A stretch of DNA of 45,106 bases from CAYOLL01 sp964404765 [NCBI: uncultured Gemmatimonadota bacterium] (GTDB lineage Bacteria; 4572-55), in assembly GCA_964404765.1 (NCBI GenBank), contig CAYOLL010000035.1:1-45106 (forward strand), written 5' to 3'. Position 1 is the first letter of the stretch; every line of letters begins with the position of its first letter. Below the pieces are notes generated by a model. The model saw only the letters and a list, made by a program, of their open reading frames with translations. It was not told the origin of the DNA and did no database searches. Positions 18,301 through 30,100 of this stretch are shown piece by piece. A program made the position numbers and the translations under genes.

Positions 18301-19778
18301 ATGAAGCCGCCGCTGTATCGGCGGCCACAAGTATGGGTGATGAAAGGGTTCGCCTGTTAATTGTAGATGATGAGCCGGTTAATATTCAGGTGCTGACAAA
18401 TCAGCTACAGTTGCAAAAATATATCGTTGATCAGGCGTTTAATGGCCCGGACGCGCTCGACTTTATTAATCGAAATCGTTATGAAATGGTGCTTTTGGAT
18501 GTAATGATGCCGCGCATGTCCGGCTACGAAGTCTGCCAGCGGATTCGTGAAAAATATCCCATAAGCGAACTGCCTGTTATTATCCTGACCGCCAAAAATC
18601 AAGTGGTTGATTTGGTAGAAGGATTTAATGTCGGCGCCAATGATTTTATGACCAAGCCGTTCTCCAAAGTAGAGCTGCTAACCCGGGTTAAGACGCATCT
18701 GGAATTGCTGCACGCCAATCGCAAATTAGAAGAATACAACCGGACGCTTGAAGAGCGGGTTGCCGCCCGAACGGTCGAGTTGGAAACTGCCATGAGAAAT
18801 TTGCAGGAAACACAGAACCAGCTCATTCAATCGGAAAAAATGGCCGCCCTGGGTCAATTGATTGCCGGCATTGCGCATGAGATCAACACCCCGTTAGGAG
18901 CAATCCGCGCCTCGATTGGCAACATTACCCATGCCCTGAACGCGTCCATCAACCAATTGCCGGAACTAATTCAAAAGCTATCTGCAGCAGAGCTGGCCCT
19001 GTTTTATCAACTGCTGGAACAAGTCAGGCAACCCCATGGCGTTATCAGCTTTAAAGAAGAGCGCCAGCATAAGCAAATTTTGACCGAAGCGCTGACCGGA
19101 CAAGGCGTTGAAGATGCGCGCGCTGCGGCTTCGATACTGGTCGAAATAGGTTTGCCCAGGCCACCCGCGAATTTAATGCCGCTGCTGCAGTCTGTCCAAC
19201 GCGAACTGATTCTGGAAACCGCTTACAATCTATCCAATCTGTATCGCAACAGCAGCAATATTGAGGTCGCCATCGAACGCGCCGCTAAAGTTGTGTTTGC
19301 GCTCAAGACATACGGGCGCTATGATACGGCTGGTGTCAAATCCATCGCCGGCATTCCGGAAACTGTAGATATAGTCCTAACACTTTATCAACATCAGCTC
19401 CGGCAGGGCATCGAACTGGCAAAGCAATATCAGCCTGTGCCAAAAATCCTTTGCTATCCCGACGATCTAAACCAGGTCTGGACCAACATTATTCATAATG
19501 CCATCCAGGCCATGCAAAATAAAGGCCGGCTGGAAATAAATATCTCGCAGCAAAACGGTTTTGTGGCCGTTCAGTTTATTGACTCCGGCATGGGTATGAC
19601 ACCCGAAGTGCAGGCCAAAATATTTGAACCGTTTTTTACTACAAAACCTATTGGCGAGGGCAGCGGGCTTGGCTTACACATTGTGCGCAAGATTATCAAT
19701 AAGCATGAAGGTAAGATTGAAGTGGAAAGCGTTCCCGGACGAACATCCTTTCGTATTCTGCTGCCAATTCAACTTTAA
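15390..19778 (+). CDS. Reg_prop/Y_Y_Y hybrid sensor histidine kinase with two kinase modules
   Basis: A 1462-aa membrane sensor. A signal peptide (1-24) is followed by about ten Reg_prop blades with the repeated GxLWIGTxxGLNRFD pattern (about 40-560), a Y_Y_Y domain (about 590-655) and a TM helix near 670-690. Then come HisKA with His730 ([12 protein letters not shown]), HATPase_c ([21 protein letters not shown]), a receiver domain with Asp1037 ([15 protein letters not shown]), a coiled coil, a second HisKA with His1163 ([15 protein letters not shown]) and a second HATPase_c ([17 protein letters not shown]). Between His1163 and the second ATPase lies an unusually long helical insert of about 150 residues. 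No DNA-binding domain is present, so a separate regulator is needed. Divergence from tolC suggests, without proving, that it controls the exporter. Confidence 0.93.
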   Translation: MKTVFKSLLYIILFSIKLPLILSAQPIDLHFAKLRPNDGAFQKKTTVIWQDQPGFIWLGTVDGLFRYDGYQLLTYIDSKSSGHMPVEIHQIGAGDPDGFWIATSEGLWRYTYTSGKISVHPNQSFPTANSSDGATELSGFSSQLDSVTSVLHPSADKFIWVGTNNGLYLVDSVTHAKTLLKYDPENPHCLSHNHINAIFEDRQGLIWIATDGGVNIHDPSTRAFTNYPHIPNNPGTLSDAKVFSILEEDPQTVWIGTPGGLDRLHLQTGNIRHFKSDPRNQRSLSHNNVKAIYRTRSGVLWIGTLGGLNRFDAQSESFTRYEYDPNNLHSLSDYFPISIFEDRQGILWIGTYDGGLNRFDPIHETFTSYKQTGSDSTGLCQNTVRAILEDKAGYLWIGTARGLSRFDRQKNRFKAYTLKTSAASGMSDDNIWTICEDHRGRLWLGTNGGLNQFDPQTGIFKAYRETDGLPNEKVYGILEDADSHLLWLSTGNGLSRFNPDTGEFSNYSELDGLPDCKLNQGAFHHGQSGRFYVGSGRGLTVFEPKNLQPNSYLPPVILSGLLINNHAVDNSVLLSKAGGSLKLSYTAQAFTVGFTSLNYRQPALNRYAYMLEGCDSNWTYVNARNRAASYSGLPYGSYVFKVKASNDDGLWNETGAALKIKIMPPVWQTGWAYLTYGVLIFVVIFGLVVIQVQSERVRDKNSELEHKRAVIDKMQHIDHLKDEFLANTSHELRTPLNGIIGITESLLDGATGELAATTRANLQMVISSAKRLASLVNDILDFSQLKNQELALQRKPVNLSALTDMIISLLRPLAAKKPLTMVNAISPESPLADGDENRLQQIMLNLIGNAIKFTGSGSIQISAQPVGNMLEIKVSDTGIGITADKLEDIFKSFEQADASVTREYGGTGLGLTITRQLVELHGGTIYARSEVEKGSDFIFTLPISHAKAPDNKRVPAPVEAEFDDAPAGTLDEAAAVSAATSMGDERVRLLIVDDEPVNIQVLTNQLQLQKYIVDQAFNGPDALDFINRNRYEMVLLDVMMPRMSGYEVCQRIREKYPISELPVIILTAKNQVVDLVEGFNVGANDFMTKPFSKVELLTRVKTHLELLHANRKLEEYNRTLEERVAARTVELETAMRNLQETQNQLIQSEKMAALGQLIAGIAHEINTPLGAIRASIGNITHALNASINQLPELIQKLSAAELALFYQLLEQVRQPHGVISFKEERQHKQILTEALTGQGVEDARAAASILVEIGLPRPPANLMPLLQSVQRELILETAYNLSNLYRNSSNIEVAIERAAKVVFALKTYGRYDTAGVKSIAGIPETVDIVLTLYQHQLRQGIELAKQYQPVPKILCYPDDLNQVWTNIIHNAIQAMQNKGRLEINISQQNGFVAVQFIDSGMGMTPEVQAKIFEPFFTTKPIGEGSGLGLHIVRKIINKHEGKIEVESVPGRTSFRILLPIQL

Positions 19779-19820
19779 CGCTTGAATCCCTTGGAACGGA
19801 GTATTTGTGAAGGAATTATT

Positions 19821-20285
19821 ATGACTTTTAAGTATCGTCCCGGTATTTGGCTGGCGTTGCTGCTTCTGGTGTGCGGCTGTAACAGTAAGCTGCCGCCAAA
19901 TAAGCTCAAAGTCGGGGAGCAGGCTATTACCATTGAAGTGGCGGATAACTCGGAAACACGGCGGCAGGGTTTGTCGGACCGCGTATTTCTGGAGGAAAAC
20001 CACGGGATGCTGTTTGTTTTTCCGCAAGCCGGCCCGCAATCTTTTTGGATGTACCACTGTCATATTGATATTGACTTGGCCTACATTGATCCAAATGGGG
20101 TCATTTTAGAAATTATTCAGATGAAAAAGGAACCGTTTGATACGCCACCCAATCTGCTTAAAACGTATCCTTCGACCGCGCAAAATGTTCAATACGTGCT
20201 GGAGATGAATGGCGGCTGGTATAAGCGACATAACATTTCGCCGGGGATTTCACTGGATTTGGCCGGACATACGGCATCGTATTAA
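19821..20285 (+). CDS. DUF192 domain lipoprotein
   Basis: A 154-aa protein. The N-terminus LALLLLVCGC fits a lipoprotein signal with the acylated Cys in VCGC. The remainder is a DUF192 domain: IEVADNSETRRQGLSDR, HGMLFVFP, FWMYHCHIDIDLAYID and a C-terminal ISPGISLDL. Small secreted DUF192 proteins are common in bacteria and archaea and have no firmly assigned function. The ATG at 19821 is preferred over the upstream frame start because AAGGA lies eight bases before it. It begins 42 bases after the sensor kinase and is probably cotranscribed with it. Confidence 0.88.
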   Translation: MTFKYRPGIWLALLLLVCGCNSKLPPNKLKVGEQAITIEVADNSETRRQGLSDRVFLEENHGMLFVFPQAGPQSFWMYHCHIDIDLAYIDPNGVILEIIQMKKEPFDTPPNLLKTYPSTAQNVQYVLEMNGGWYKRHNISPGISLDLAGHTASY

Positions 20286-20339
20286 AAAGCTGGAAAATCT
20301 TTTGCTTCAAATTGAAATCCGATGAATTGAAGTAGGTAC

Positions 20340-20377
20340 AAAAAAACCTCACAAGTACTTATTGTGAGGTTTTTTTG
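20340..20377. terminator. Bidirectional terminator between convergent genes
   Basis: AAAAAACCTCACAA and TTGTGAGGTTTTTT form a perfect stem around GTACTTA, with an A-run on one side and a T-run on the other. It can therefore terminate both the DUF192 gene (plus) and the ATP-grasp gene (minus). Confidence 0.85.
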
Positions 20378-20406
20378 TTTTTTGATCCCAAATGCGAAGG
20401 AGCGCT

Positions 20407-21639
20407 TTACCAGCACAAAATCCGCACGTTTTCCGTAATAAAGCGGGCTGCGTCAAAGACCTCCTCGTAGTTTTCGCCACGACAATAAATGAAGCTTTCG
20501 CCCATATAGCTGTCAGTTTTGGGGACACCAATCGGCGCGATCTGATGACCGACAATCAGATGGCCGACTTCACGCTGTACGAGGTCCAGACCATGAATTT
20601 CCCGTATCTGACCGCCGGGGCCCTGAGCGCGTAACCGGGCGCAAGCGACGTGATATTTCCGCTCCGGTTTCAGGTCATATTGACCCAGCACCATCAGTTT
20701 GGCCCAGGCCTCATACAGGCTGATGTCGTGGGCGTAGTTGTGCAGACCGGGAATTGGGTCGCCTGGCGGTCTGGCCGCAATCTCGCCCACGTAGATTTTG
20801 CCGTCGGATTTGCGGCGGAACCACTCCATGTGGGTCATCGCCGTACCCAATCCCAGCGCTTTGATGGCGGCTTGACCCGTCTTGCGGACATCTTCATAAT
20901 CCGGGTGGTCAATAAAATCTTTATTCAAGCTAAAAATGATCTGCACCCAAGGATTGAGCATAGCGTCCATGGGGCCGGGGAAATAAGTGGTCATGGAATA
21001 AAAAACAATTTTGCCGTTCAGCGTCAGCGTATCGAAAGAGCCTTCGTCACCTTCAATGAACTCTTCCATGATGGCCGGCTTTTCCGGCGAAAGTTTCATT
21101 TTTTCCAGATAGGGTTGCAGTTGTTCGGGTCGATGAACGACAAAAGTATTCACTGCGCCGGCGCCGCCCAAAGGTTTGACAACAACCGGAAAACCATATT
21201 TTTTAGTAAATTTTTGGGCGTCTTCAATCGTATCAATGCGCTTATAATTGGAACACAGCACTTTATTTTTCCGCAACACATCCTTCATGTAGGCTTTATC
21301 ACGGAAGCGCCGGACAATTTCCGGCAGCAAACCGGGAATGTTGTACTTGGCCCGAAATTCCGATAGCATCTGCTGCGGTTCTTCGAAAATATTCAGCAGC
21401 GCGTCAATTTGCGTATGCTTTTTGACAATTGCGCCGAGCGCCTCATCCATCTGCTGCATGTCTTTGTAGTTATCCACATGATGGTATTCATCGAAGAGGT
21501 TGCCAAGACGGCGAACATTCTCATCGGTTTCCTGACCTAAACCGATCAGATAAATTTCTTCCGGCAATTCCCGAACTGGATAGACAAAGCGCAAAGTATT
21601 TGCGCCACAGTATGGCGCAAAAAAGATAATTTTTTTCAT
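20407..21639 (-). CDS. ATP-grasp domain enzyme
   Basis: A 410-aa protein with an N-terminal pre-ATP-grasp Rossmann-like part (KKIIFFAPYCGANTLRFV) and a central ATP-grasp fold. Recognisable elements are DKAYMKDVLRKNKVL, the ATP-binding lysine region PVVVKPLGGAGAVNTFVV, IMEEFIEGDEGSFDTL, and the metal-binding end VGEIAARPPGD (the E-x-A/N-x-R-x-x-G/P pattern). Family members ligate a carboxylate to an amine or thiol through an acyl phosphate. This one resembles the biotin-carboxylase/carbamoyl-phosphate-synthase L-chain-like group, but the substrates cannot be read. It stands alone between a terminator and a divergent spacer, so it is probably monocistronic. Confidence 0.85.
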   Translation of the reverse strand: MKKIIFFAPYCGANTLRFVYPVRELPEEIYLIGLGQETDENVRRLGNLFDEYHHVDNYKDMQQMDEALGAIVKKHTQIDALLNIFEEPQQMLSEFRAKYNIPGLLPEIVRRFRDKAYMKDVLRKNKVLCSNYKRIDTIEDAQKFTKKYGFPVVVKPLGGAGAVNTFVVHRPEQLQPYLEKMKLSPEKPAIMEEFIEGDEGSFDTLTLNGKIVFYSMTTYFPGPMDAMLNPWVQIIFSLNKDFIDHPDYEDVRKTGQAAIKALGLGTAMTHMEWFRRKSDGKIYVGEIAARPPGDPIPGLHNYAHDISLYEAWAKLMVLGQYDLKPERKYHVACARLRAQGPGGQIREIHGLDLVQREVGHLIVGHQIAPIGVPKTDSYMGESFIYCRGENYEEVFDAARFITENVRILCW

Positions 21640-21764
21640 GGTATCCCCTCGTTATCAAAATCCACAACATGCTTCAACATTTAGACGAAACGACGCTTAT
21701 GTTAATATCCACTTTAATTTTGTCTAAAAGAATAGAGCAACCGGTTAAATTTTGCAAGTTTATT

Positions 21765-21793
21765 TTGACAATTGGTTATCATTTAATTAATAT
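21765..21793 (+). promoter_or_regulatory. Sigma-70-type promoter upstream of the small membrane protein
   Basis: TTGACA at 21765-21770, a 17-base spacer and TAATAT at 21788-21793, about 55 bases before the ATG at 21849. Confidence 0.5.
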
Positions 21794-21848
21794 AGATGCA
21801 CTTTTTTAGACTTGTAAAAGATTTTGATCTTAACTTGGGGCGTGTTTG

Positions 21849-22208
21849 ATGTCAAAAAACTTTGTGATTGTTTTTTTGGGATCGCTCGTATGCTTTGCGG
21901 CGCTTAATCTTGTCTCGCTCCATTATGGAACCGATGGCGGTATAACAACCGTACTTGGTAAACCCGTTGGCAAGGCGCTGATTACTTACGGATTTCCATT
22001 AATGATTGGGAAGATCGGCGGCAGGCTGGAATATAACGAGTTTCATAACGCGGCGTTGATTGTCAACTTGGCGATTGCTATTAGTTTTAGCCTGATGCTC
22101 GCTTTGGTGACGGATTATCTGGAGCGGCGGCGTCAAAAAGCAACTCCGGACAAAGATTCTAAGGCGGCGACCGGCTCGGACGCTACGCCCGCTGATTCGT
22201 CGAAATAG
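21849..22208 (+). CDS. Small two-TM membrane protein of unknown function
   Basis: A 119-aa protein I do not recognise. It has an N-terminal hydrophobic helix (FVIVFLGSLVCFAALNLVSL), a middle stretch with KPVGKALITYGFPLM, a second hydrophobic helix (ALIVNLAIAISFSLMLALV) and a charged, Ala/Ser-rich tail. The ATG at 21849 is used. It is preceded by a plausible promoter and followed 31 bases later by the thymidine kinase gene, so the two are probably cotranscribed. It ends with TAG. Confidence 0.6.
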   Translation: MSKNFVIVFLGSLVCFAALNLVSLHYGTDGGITTVLGKPVGKALITYGFPLMIGKIGGRLEYNEFHNAALIVNLAIAISFSLMLALVTDYLERRRQKATPDKDSKAATGSDATPADSSK

Positions 22209-22239
22209 AACATATTGGAAATTTTAACAGGACTTGTAA

Positions 22240-22815
22240 ATGACGACCAAAACGCACATTGGCCACATTGAACTGATCTGTGGCAGCATGTTTAGCGGCA
22301 AAACCGAAGAGCTTATCCGGCGGTTGCGCCGGGCGACGATTGCCCGGCAAAGCATTCAGGTTTTTAAACCACGCATGGATAATCGGTATCATGCCAAAAA
22401 AGTCACCTCGCATAGCGGCGTGCAAATTGACGCCAAGCCGGTGGCCAGCTCGCACGAGATTCTGATCTGCCTTACGCCGGATACAACCGTCGTCGGCATT
22501 GACGAAATTCAATTTTTTGATATGGATATTGTCAGGACCTGTGAGCAAATGGCCAATGATGGCAAGCGGGTGATCTGCGCCGGTTTGGATATGGATTTTC
22601 GTGGTGAGCCTTTTGGCCCGGTGCCGCTCATGATGGCTTGTGCCGAAAAGGTGGACAAATTAGACGCCATCTGCACGGTTTGCGGCGAACCTGCCCATCG
22701 CACCCAACGATTGATTGACGGTCAGCCGGCTTCTTACAATGATCCGATCGTGCTGGTTGGGGCAGAAGAAGTCTACCAGGCCCGCTGCCGCAACTGTCAT
22801 GTGATACGGAAATAA
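22240..22815 (+). CDS. tdk: Thymidine kinase
   Basis: A 191-aa type II thymidine kinase that phosphorylates thymidine with ATP in the pyrimidine salvage pathway in the cytoplasm. The P-loop is GSMFSGKT at residues 15-22, the DEIQFFD segment carries the catalytic Glu, and [12 protein letters not shown] is the usual lasso-preceding region. The structural zinc site is CTVC with CRNCH near the C-terminus. The length is normal for the family. The ATG at 22240 has a weak GGA upstream. It lies between the small membrane protein and the DUF4292 lipoprotein in one plus-strand run. Confidence 0.96.
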   Translation: MTTKTHIGHIELICGSMFSGKTEELIRRLRRATIARQSIQVFKPRMDNRYHAKKVTSHSGVQIDAKPVASSHEILICLTPDTTVVGIDEIQFFDMDIVRTCEQMANDGKRVICAGLDMDFRGEPFGPVPLMMACAEKVDKLDAICTVCGEPAHRTQRLIDGQPASYNDPIVLVGAEEVYQARCRNCHVIRK

Positions 22816-22829
22816 ATCACTTGCAAATA

Positions 22830-23621
22830 ATGAATTATAAATTGTGCGCTTCGACTTATTTGCATGTCGGTTTATATCTGGCTTTGTTATTACTGTCTGC
22901 CTGCGTCGGGAAAACGCCTGCTCTGATGGCAATCAACGATGCCGGTGAAAGATTGGCCTTGTTGAGCGCAATTCGTGCCGAACAAGCCAAGCTGATTAGT
23001 TTGAAAGCTTCCGGCGTTTTTCAAGTGACCTACGAAGGCGTTTTTAACAGTCTGACATACGGCGCGGTTTTTCAGTCGCCGAATCAATGCCGCTTTGACA
23101 CTTACATTTTGTTTGGCAAGCTGGCCGCCAGTATGGTCATCCGAAACGACTCTTTGTTTACCTACAGCCCTTTTACCAATCAAGCTTTATTTATTCCGTT
23201 GGCCGATACAACAGCTTTGCAACAGATTCCGCTGCCGCTGGCCGCCTCGGAACTGCTGGCTATGTTTACGGGCAACATCGCCTTGCCCGATTCTGACGCT
23301 GTCGAAATGGCTTACGTCGGCAAAAACATCCGGCTGTCCTGGCAGCGCGATCCGTTGCGCTACGAAGCCCTCTATGACGCTAAAAAGTTAGCCCTAAAAA
23401 AGTTGACCATAATACGACAGGAAAAAGCGGCCATGCTGGCGGAATTCAGCGAGTATAAAAAATTTGGCGGCATTTATCGTCCGCAGCAAGTCACGATTTT
23501 AAAGCCGGCGACCGGCGATCGGATTTCACTGACCTTCAGCAAGCAGCAAATTAATGTGCCCATCCCGGCCTCCAGTCTGAAATTAAACATTCCCGAAAAT
23601 GCCGAGATACTTATTTTTTGA
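22830..23621 (+). CDS. DUF4292/LolB-like outer-membrane lipoprotein
   Basis: A 263-aa predicted lipoprotein with a hydrophobic signal and lipobox LLSAC. The mature part has the half-barrel pattern of DUF4292/LolB/LppX-type proteins: an initial IRAEQAKLISLKASGVFQVTY helix-strand, then SPNQCRFDTYILFGKLAASM, NDSLFTYSPFTNQALF and a late YRPQQVTIL strand. Such folds bind lipid or lipoprotein acyl chains; DUF4292 members are typical of Bacteroidota-like lineages, and the function here is inferred. The ATG at 22830 is preferred; a TTG at 22821 would add three residues. It begins 14 bases after tdk. Confidence 0.72.
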   Translation: MNYKLCASTYLHVGLYLALLLLSACVGKTPALMAINDAGERLALLSAIRAEQAKLISLKASGVFQVTYEGVFNSLTYGAVFQSPNQCRFDTYILFGKLAASMVIRNDSLFTYSPFTNQALFIPLADTTALQQIPLPLAASELLAMFTGNIALPDSDAVEMAYVGKNIRLSWQRDPLRYEALYDAKKLALKKLTIIRQEKAAMLAEFSEYKKFGGIYRPQQVTILKPATGDRISLTFSKQQINVPIPASSLKLNIPENAEILIF

Positions 23622-23650
23622 TTGACATTTTCCCAAAAATGCTTGATAAA
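23622..23650 (+). promoter_or_regulatory. Sigma-70-type promoter after the DUF4292 gene
   Basis: TTGACA at 23622-23627, a 17-base spacer and GATAAA at 23645-23650, immediately after the stop codon of the lipoprotein gene and 85 bases before the next ATG. Confidence 0.45.
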
Positions 23651-23735
23651 TAGGCGCATCGTTGCTGCTGTCCCGACATGATAAATTATGATTGTAGTCC
23701 CGAATTTTCCCTGGTAAAATGCAGACGGTAAGCAA

Positions 23736-24026
23736 ATGACAAATCAAGAGATATTGGACATCAAGTTTGAAAGCATTGATTTTGACGGGAAAAAAGTTTC
23801 TATCCGGTTTTTTTTGAAAGAATTGCTAAAACAAGTCTGGTTGGATGATGAAGGCTTTAACGGCAAACGGCCGTTTGGTTTTAGCGACTGGAAAGATCGT
23901 ATTTATCAAGTGCTGGCGGCGCATGACTTAGTAAAAGCCGATTACAACAAAAAAGACGCGTACTATGACAAAATTGACACGAAGGCGGCCGACAAAATAA
24001 TTTTGAAATTGATAAAGTCATTTTGA
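23736..24026 (+). CDS. Hypothetical 96-aa cytoplasmic protein
   Basis: I do not recognise this gene. It is a small, charged, Lys/Asp-rich protein with no signal peptide or TM helix, and with aromatic-rich segments such as FFLKELLKQVWLDDEGF and GFSDWKDRIYQVL that look like an alpha-helical fold. Three things support it as real: a plausible promoter 85 bases upstream, an uninterrupted frame, and composition like its neighbours. It ends 83 bases before the large secreted protein, which has its own strong ribosome binding site. Confidence 0.55.
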   Translation: MTNQEILDIKFESIDFDGKKVSIRFFLKELLKQVWLDDEGFNGKRPFGFSDWKDRIYQVLAAHDLVKADYNKKDAYYDKIDTKAADKIILKLIKSF

Positions 24027-24109
24027 GGACACAAGAGTTGTTGAAACAAACCATTTTGCATTCAACTTTCTATTTCATTCACTTTGGTTCACATTTTAGG
24101 AGGATGGTT

Positions 24110-27100
24110 ATGAAGAAGAGGCTTGTTGTTATTTTGTCGTTGTTGGTGTTTGCAACAAAGGGTTGGGGTTGGGAAATTCAGCGTCAATGCACATTTCCAA
24201 CCAATTTCTATGATATGTCTGTGGTTGGCGATGATGCCTGGGCAGTGGGTGAAAACGGAGCGGTGGTTCATTCCGAAGATGGCGGGATGCATTACGATTT
24301 TGTGTCGAATCCGGCACTCAATACCACGACGAATACTTATATCGACTTATGGAGTGTCAGCTTTTATGATCAAATGCACGGTCTGGCCGGCGGCGACGAG
24401 GGTTTCCTGATCCGCACGACCGACGGCGGGCAGACCTGGCAGGACTTGACTTCCGCCGTTGTCCCTTACTTTAAAAACACAGCCGGCGATACGCTCAGAA
24501 TGCGCGGTATCGTCTATTTATCAACCGGTCAGGTCTGGATTTGCTCGTCCAACGGCAAAGTGGCCTACAGCGCGGATCATGGCGCAACCTGGAGCGCGCA
24601 GAACTCCGGTGTGACGACCACAATCAATGATATCTGCATGAATGGAGCGGGCACGGGCTACATGGCTTGCTCCAGAAACAGCACGGCGACACAACTGCTT
24701 AAGACGACGGATTTCGGCACAACCTGGACGCTGCTTCCCGGTCTCACCGCCAATACAAGCTTATATACGGTGCGTCAGTTCAATGAACAAGTTGCCTGGC
24801 AGACCAATTTTTCAGCGCCTTTGGCGTCGGATAATAAACTCAGCGGCGATGCTTTCTATGACCCGGGCCACTTTGTTACGCTGACGCCAGCCGACTTTAA
24901 CAAACACGGCCGACTTTTTTTGACCAAACCGTTTTTGATGGATCAATTTACAGTGGATTTTGACTTTCTGATCGACAATGGCAGTGGCGCCGACGGTTTG
25001 ACCTTTGCTTTTGTACGTGACGCCAATTACCCCCAAACACTGGGTGAAGATCTTAATTTTTCCGGCGCAGAAGGCTATGCCGTTGAATTTGACACACATC
25101 CTAACACACATGATCCATCCGAAGAACATATTGCTTTGATCCAGAATTCTGCGAGCAACCACTTAAGTTCCTGGGTGGCCACCGACGGCGAACTGGAAAA
25201 TAGCGGCTGGCATCATGCGACGATTCAATTCCAAAACGGTCATGTGCAAGTCTTTCTTGGCGGCGTTAAGCGGCTGGACTATCAAATTGCCGATTATAAA
25301 TCGTTTAGCGGCTATTTTGGTTTTACGGCGGCGACGGGCGGTTCAACGAACAATCATTGTATTGACAACATCAATCTGCGCGTCGGCAATAACGGGCTGG
25401 TGTTCACCGGCGAAAAAGGTTATGTCGGCTTTTCGCCCGATAACGGCGCAACCCTGACCAATCATCCCGGCGTGGGCGGGGCGGAAGCCATGTTCGGCGG
25501 CGTGACCATGAGCGGCGCGACCGGCTATGCGTTCGGCAACTACGGCATCGTGGTCAAAACGGAGGATAATTGGCAAACCGCACGGCAGGTCGCCAATAAT
25601 TTTCCGGATTGGTTTGAAGATTCCGGGCGCAATTCCAGCGGCCATTTGGTGACCTGCGCCTGGCGCGGCAATTTGGCCCATTCCCAAAACGGCGCAAATT
25701 GGACGGATACGACCGTTCCTGCGCCGGATTTCTTCGGCGGCAGCATGGTCAGCGAGGAGATGTGGTATCTGGCCGGGCAATTAGGCGCGTTATACAAAAC
25801 AACGGACGGCGGCGCACATTTTGAACTACTGTCGATCCCGGAGTTTAAGCGAAATTTCCGCGCCGTTCACTTTTTTGACGCCCATACCGGATTAGTGACG
25901 GGCGAAGCTCAGGGCCGCATTTTTCGCACAACCGATGGCGGCCATTCCTGGGCGACGCTTCAAGTGCCGGGCGCAACCGGCGCCAACGATCATCTCTATG
26001 ATTTTAGCTTTCCCAGCGCGCACGTTGGCTATGTAGCCGGCAAAGCCGGCAAAAGCGCCAAGACCACCGACGGTGGCCTGACCTGGACAGCGATGAGCGG
26101 TTTAAATAGCGAAATCCGGACCATCGGTTTCGTCAACGAATCTGTTGGTTTTGGCGGCGGCGCGGCGGGCAAATTGTATGTAACAACCGACGGCGGGACA
26201 AGCTGGACGGCGATCACGGTCGGCAGCGCCGATTTCCGCGATATTTATTTTAAAGATGCTAAGCATGGCGTTGTTACCCAAAGGAACGGTTTCATCTATT
26301 ACACGAAAACCGGCGGCCTGACCGAAAACGACTGGCAGCCGGCGATTGCAACCTCTGCGGACGATGTCAATGGTGTGACCATAGATTATTACGGCAATGT
26401 CTGGGCGGCCGGCCTTAGCTCGAATCCGGGCCAGGCCGGCGGTGACAATGCCATTCATCTTTCGGTAAATGATGGGACGAATTGGAAGGCGGAAGTTTTA
26501 CCCAATTTAACCTTAAACCCAACGCGCTTCAACGGCATCATGAGTTACAATGATCGGGTGGTTGCCTTTGGTGGTTATAATGTCATCTACTCGCATACGT
26601 CAAAATCGCGGGCAACGCTGACCCACGGCCCGCTCGTCGGCGGCGTGACCGACAGCCATGCGGCGTTTGTCCTGCGCGCCAGCATGGAAGCCAATTTGCA
26701 GATTGAGGTGTCGGAACAGGCTGATTTCAGCCATTCCATGCTGACGGAGGCATTCCATACCGTGACCGATTCCAACTTCTTCGGCAAAGTGGCGATTCAC
26801 CACCTTGCGCCGAAAACCAAATACTACTATCGCGCGGTCATTGACGGCCAGCCCGTTACCCATGACGCGCGTTCGTTCGAGACTTTTGCGCCGGCCGGGG
26901 AAGTCTCCGACTTCACCTTCCTGGCGGCGTCGTGCCAGCAGAATCCACTCCGCACCGACGGCGGCAAAATCTTTGCGGTCATGGCGCAAGATGATCCCAA
27001 ATTTTTCCTACAAATGGGTGACTGGGCCTATCCCGATGCCTATACAACCCAGGCGCCCGGCCCGCACGGCCCATACAACTTTTCGGACTACAAACATGTG

Positions 27101-30100
27101 CAAGGCGATTACGGCTATGAATGGCGCTACGACCCGAATTATGGCGCAAAAGACCTGTTGAATAAGACTTCGGTATCCTGGGTTTGGGACGATCATGACA
27201 TGGGCAGAAACGATCCGGGCTACGACTTTCCCGGCATCCCGTTGATGCTGCGTGGTTATCAGGCTATGTTTCCGCACTACGAATTGCCCAACCCGGAGCA
27301 AGGCATCTGGCATAAAATTAGCTACGGCAATGTGGATGTCTTTTTTACCGATAACCGCGCCGGCCGCGATCCGAACACGCGCGCCTTTAAATATGTGGAC
27401 AGCAATCCGGCCAAAGACATCGAAGCGTTTGCACCGGGCGACAAACACGACATTTTGGCCGGCGAATATCTAAACAACCCGACCACGCCGGGCGAAGACC
27501 AGATGACCTGGCTGCTGCACGCCCTGGCCGAATCCAACGCCGACTGGAAATTTATCGCCACCGGCACGCCGTTTAATCCCGGCATTCGGGCTGTGATGGA
27601 ACTGGCTATCCACAACCAGTTTATCGCCGACCGCGATACCATTGTGCGCCCATCCGGCGCGGTGGCCATGAAAGCGTACGCCACCCAGTTATGCGACAAA
27701 TGGGCCGGCTTTCCCCTGAGCATTGACAAGCTGGTGCGGCATATTGCCGATAATCGGATTGAAAACGTAATGATGCTGACCGGCGATATTCACGGCGCGG
27801 CGATTGACGACGGCGCAAATTCCATTCTGCCGGAAATGGCCGCCGGCCCGATGGACGAGCGCAATCTGGAGCCGATCATCACTTATGAGGCTTTGGGCGT
27901 CAATATCTTTAACAAAGGCGGGCAGGTCACTGGCGTGGGCGCTGCGGACAATGGCCGGGCGTATGGCCGTGTCCAAATCTTTGGGGCCGACTCGGTGGCA
28001 CTGGAAGTCGTCAGCGACAAGGGCAACGTGATTGGCCGTCATGCGGTGAAAAACGGCTTCCTGCCAGCCCGCGTGGGCGGGACGGTCGTGCCAACTGCGC
28101 CGTACGTGATGAACTTTGGCAAAGTCAAAATGGGGCAGCGCGGCACGGATCACATCATCATCGTCAGCACCAGCGTCGACCCGCTGGCTGTCACCGGCAT
28201 TGATAGCGACAACCCGGCTTTCAGCGTAGCCGAGCAAGTTTTTAATATCGCTCCGGGCGACGACAAAAAGATCGCTGTCTACTTCAATCCGACGACGGCA
28301 GGCGTTGCCACAGGCACAATCACCATCCGCACCAACGATCCGGATAACAACGGGCGTTTTATCGTCAAAGTGCGCGGCGAGGGCGTTCCGGTGGCTGTTA
28401 CTCACGGGCCGTTTGCCGGCGGCGTCACCCATCAATCAGCGCGTTTTGTGCTGCGGGCCGAAAGTCAGGCGACTCTGGCCGTTGAATTAGCTAAAACACC
28501 GGATTTTGCCCAGCCGCTGCTGAGTAAAACCCTAACCGTTGAGGCGGCTAAAGATTTTTTTGGTCTGGTTGACGCGGAAAATTTAGAGCCCAGCACAACC
28601 TACTACTATCGCGCAGTTTCCAACGGCACACCGAGCGCGACCGTGCGGCGCTTTAGCACTTTTCCGACCCCGGGTGCAGACACAAACTTTAAGTTTCTCT
28701 TCGGCTCCTGTCAGCAAGGCGATCCGCGCTATTTTACCAACGGATTGATCTTTAAGACGATGGCCGGTCTGGACGGCAACGCCGCCTTTTTCCTGCAGCA
28801 AGGCGATTGGAGCTATCCGGACAGCACCGACGCCAGCGCGACCTGTAATGACCCGCCGTTTGACCTGGCCTGCGATTACTTCCCGCTGAATTACAGCCGG
28901 GTGCAAAACTCTTACAAATCGCGCTACAGTCACACCTACGACATGGTTAACCTACTGAGCCTGATGCCGGTCGATTATACCTGGGACGATCACGACTTTG
29001 TCAACAACAACTCCGACGGCGACTACCCCGGCGCAGCCAACAGTCTGAAGGGTTACGGCGAGATGTTCCCGGCGTATCCGCTGTCCAGCCCCAACGGCAT
29101 CTGGCACAAGTTTACCTACGGTAACACGGATGTTTTTATGGTAGACAACCGGGCGCAGCGGGATCCCAACCCGGACGCCTTCATCACCCTGCCTAACGGC
29201 AAGCTCTTTTTCCAGCCTGACGCCGACCACTCCATTTTGGGCGAGGAGCAAATGGCCTGGCTATTGGACGAACTGGCCAAATCGACCGCGGACTGGAAGT
29301 TTATTTCCACAGGCGTACCGTTTAATCCGGGTTTTCGCGCCGCGATTGACTTGACCGTGGCGGTGCAGGGCCAGCCGGGCTTTGACCCTCTGGTGACACC
29401 GCTTGGCACCTTTCCGATGGCCTATATGGCGCTGGAATTTGCCGACAAATGGGCGGGTTTCCCCAAAGACGTGCAGCGCTTAGTGGCGCATGTGCGCAGC
29501 CATAATGTCCAAAATGTCATCTTTCTGAGCGGCGATATGCACACGGCCGGGATTGATGACGGCGCTAATGCCATTTTTCCGGAGATCATGGCCGGCCCGC
29601 TGGAAACCGAACTTTTCCCGGTTCTGCTGCTGGCGCAGGATTTCGGCCTCAACATGTTTAACCGCGGCGGTCATACCACGCCGCAAAGCCTCAGCTTTAA
29701 CTATGGCCGAATCAGCGTCGCCGGCGCGGATTCGGTCACGCTGGAGTTGGTGAATATTCAGGGCCAGGTTGCGGCCAAACATACGGTCAAAGCCGGCTTT
29801 TTGCCGAATGGCGTAGCCGGAACGATGGCCCCGGGCGGGTTTGAATTTGGCGAAGTTGCCCCGATAAGCACCTGGGGCGCGCCGATGATCCTGGCCAGCG
29901 CCGGCGCCGATACGCTGCGCATAAACGGGATTACTTCGACCGACCCGCAGCATTTCTTTGCGTTACGTCTGACCCCGAGTGGATTAGCGCCGTATGATGG
30001 CTCGCTGATTAAGGTTGCGCCGGGCGAAAATGCCTACTTATATGCGGCGTTTGTTTCAAACGAGCCGAACAAGGAATATCAAGGCGCGTTGATAGTTCAT

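Noticed and set aside
20650-21366. A 238-codon plus-strand open frame opposite the ATP-grasp gene
   Set aside because: Antisense shadow; the ATP-grasp frame has clear motifs and this one has none.
27689-28435. A 248-codon minus-strand open frame inside the PhoD-like gene
   Set aside because: Antisense shadow of a strongly coding region; composition is Arg/Asp/His-rich without motifs.
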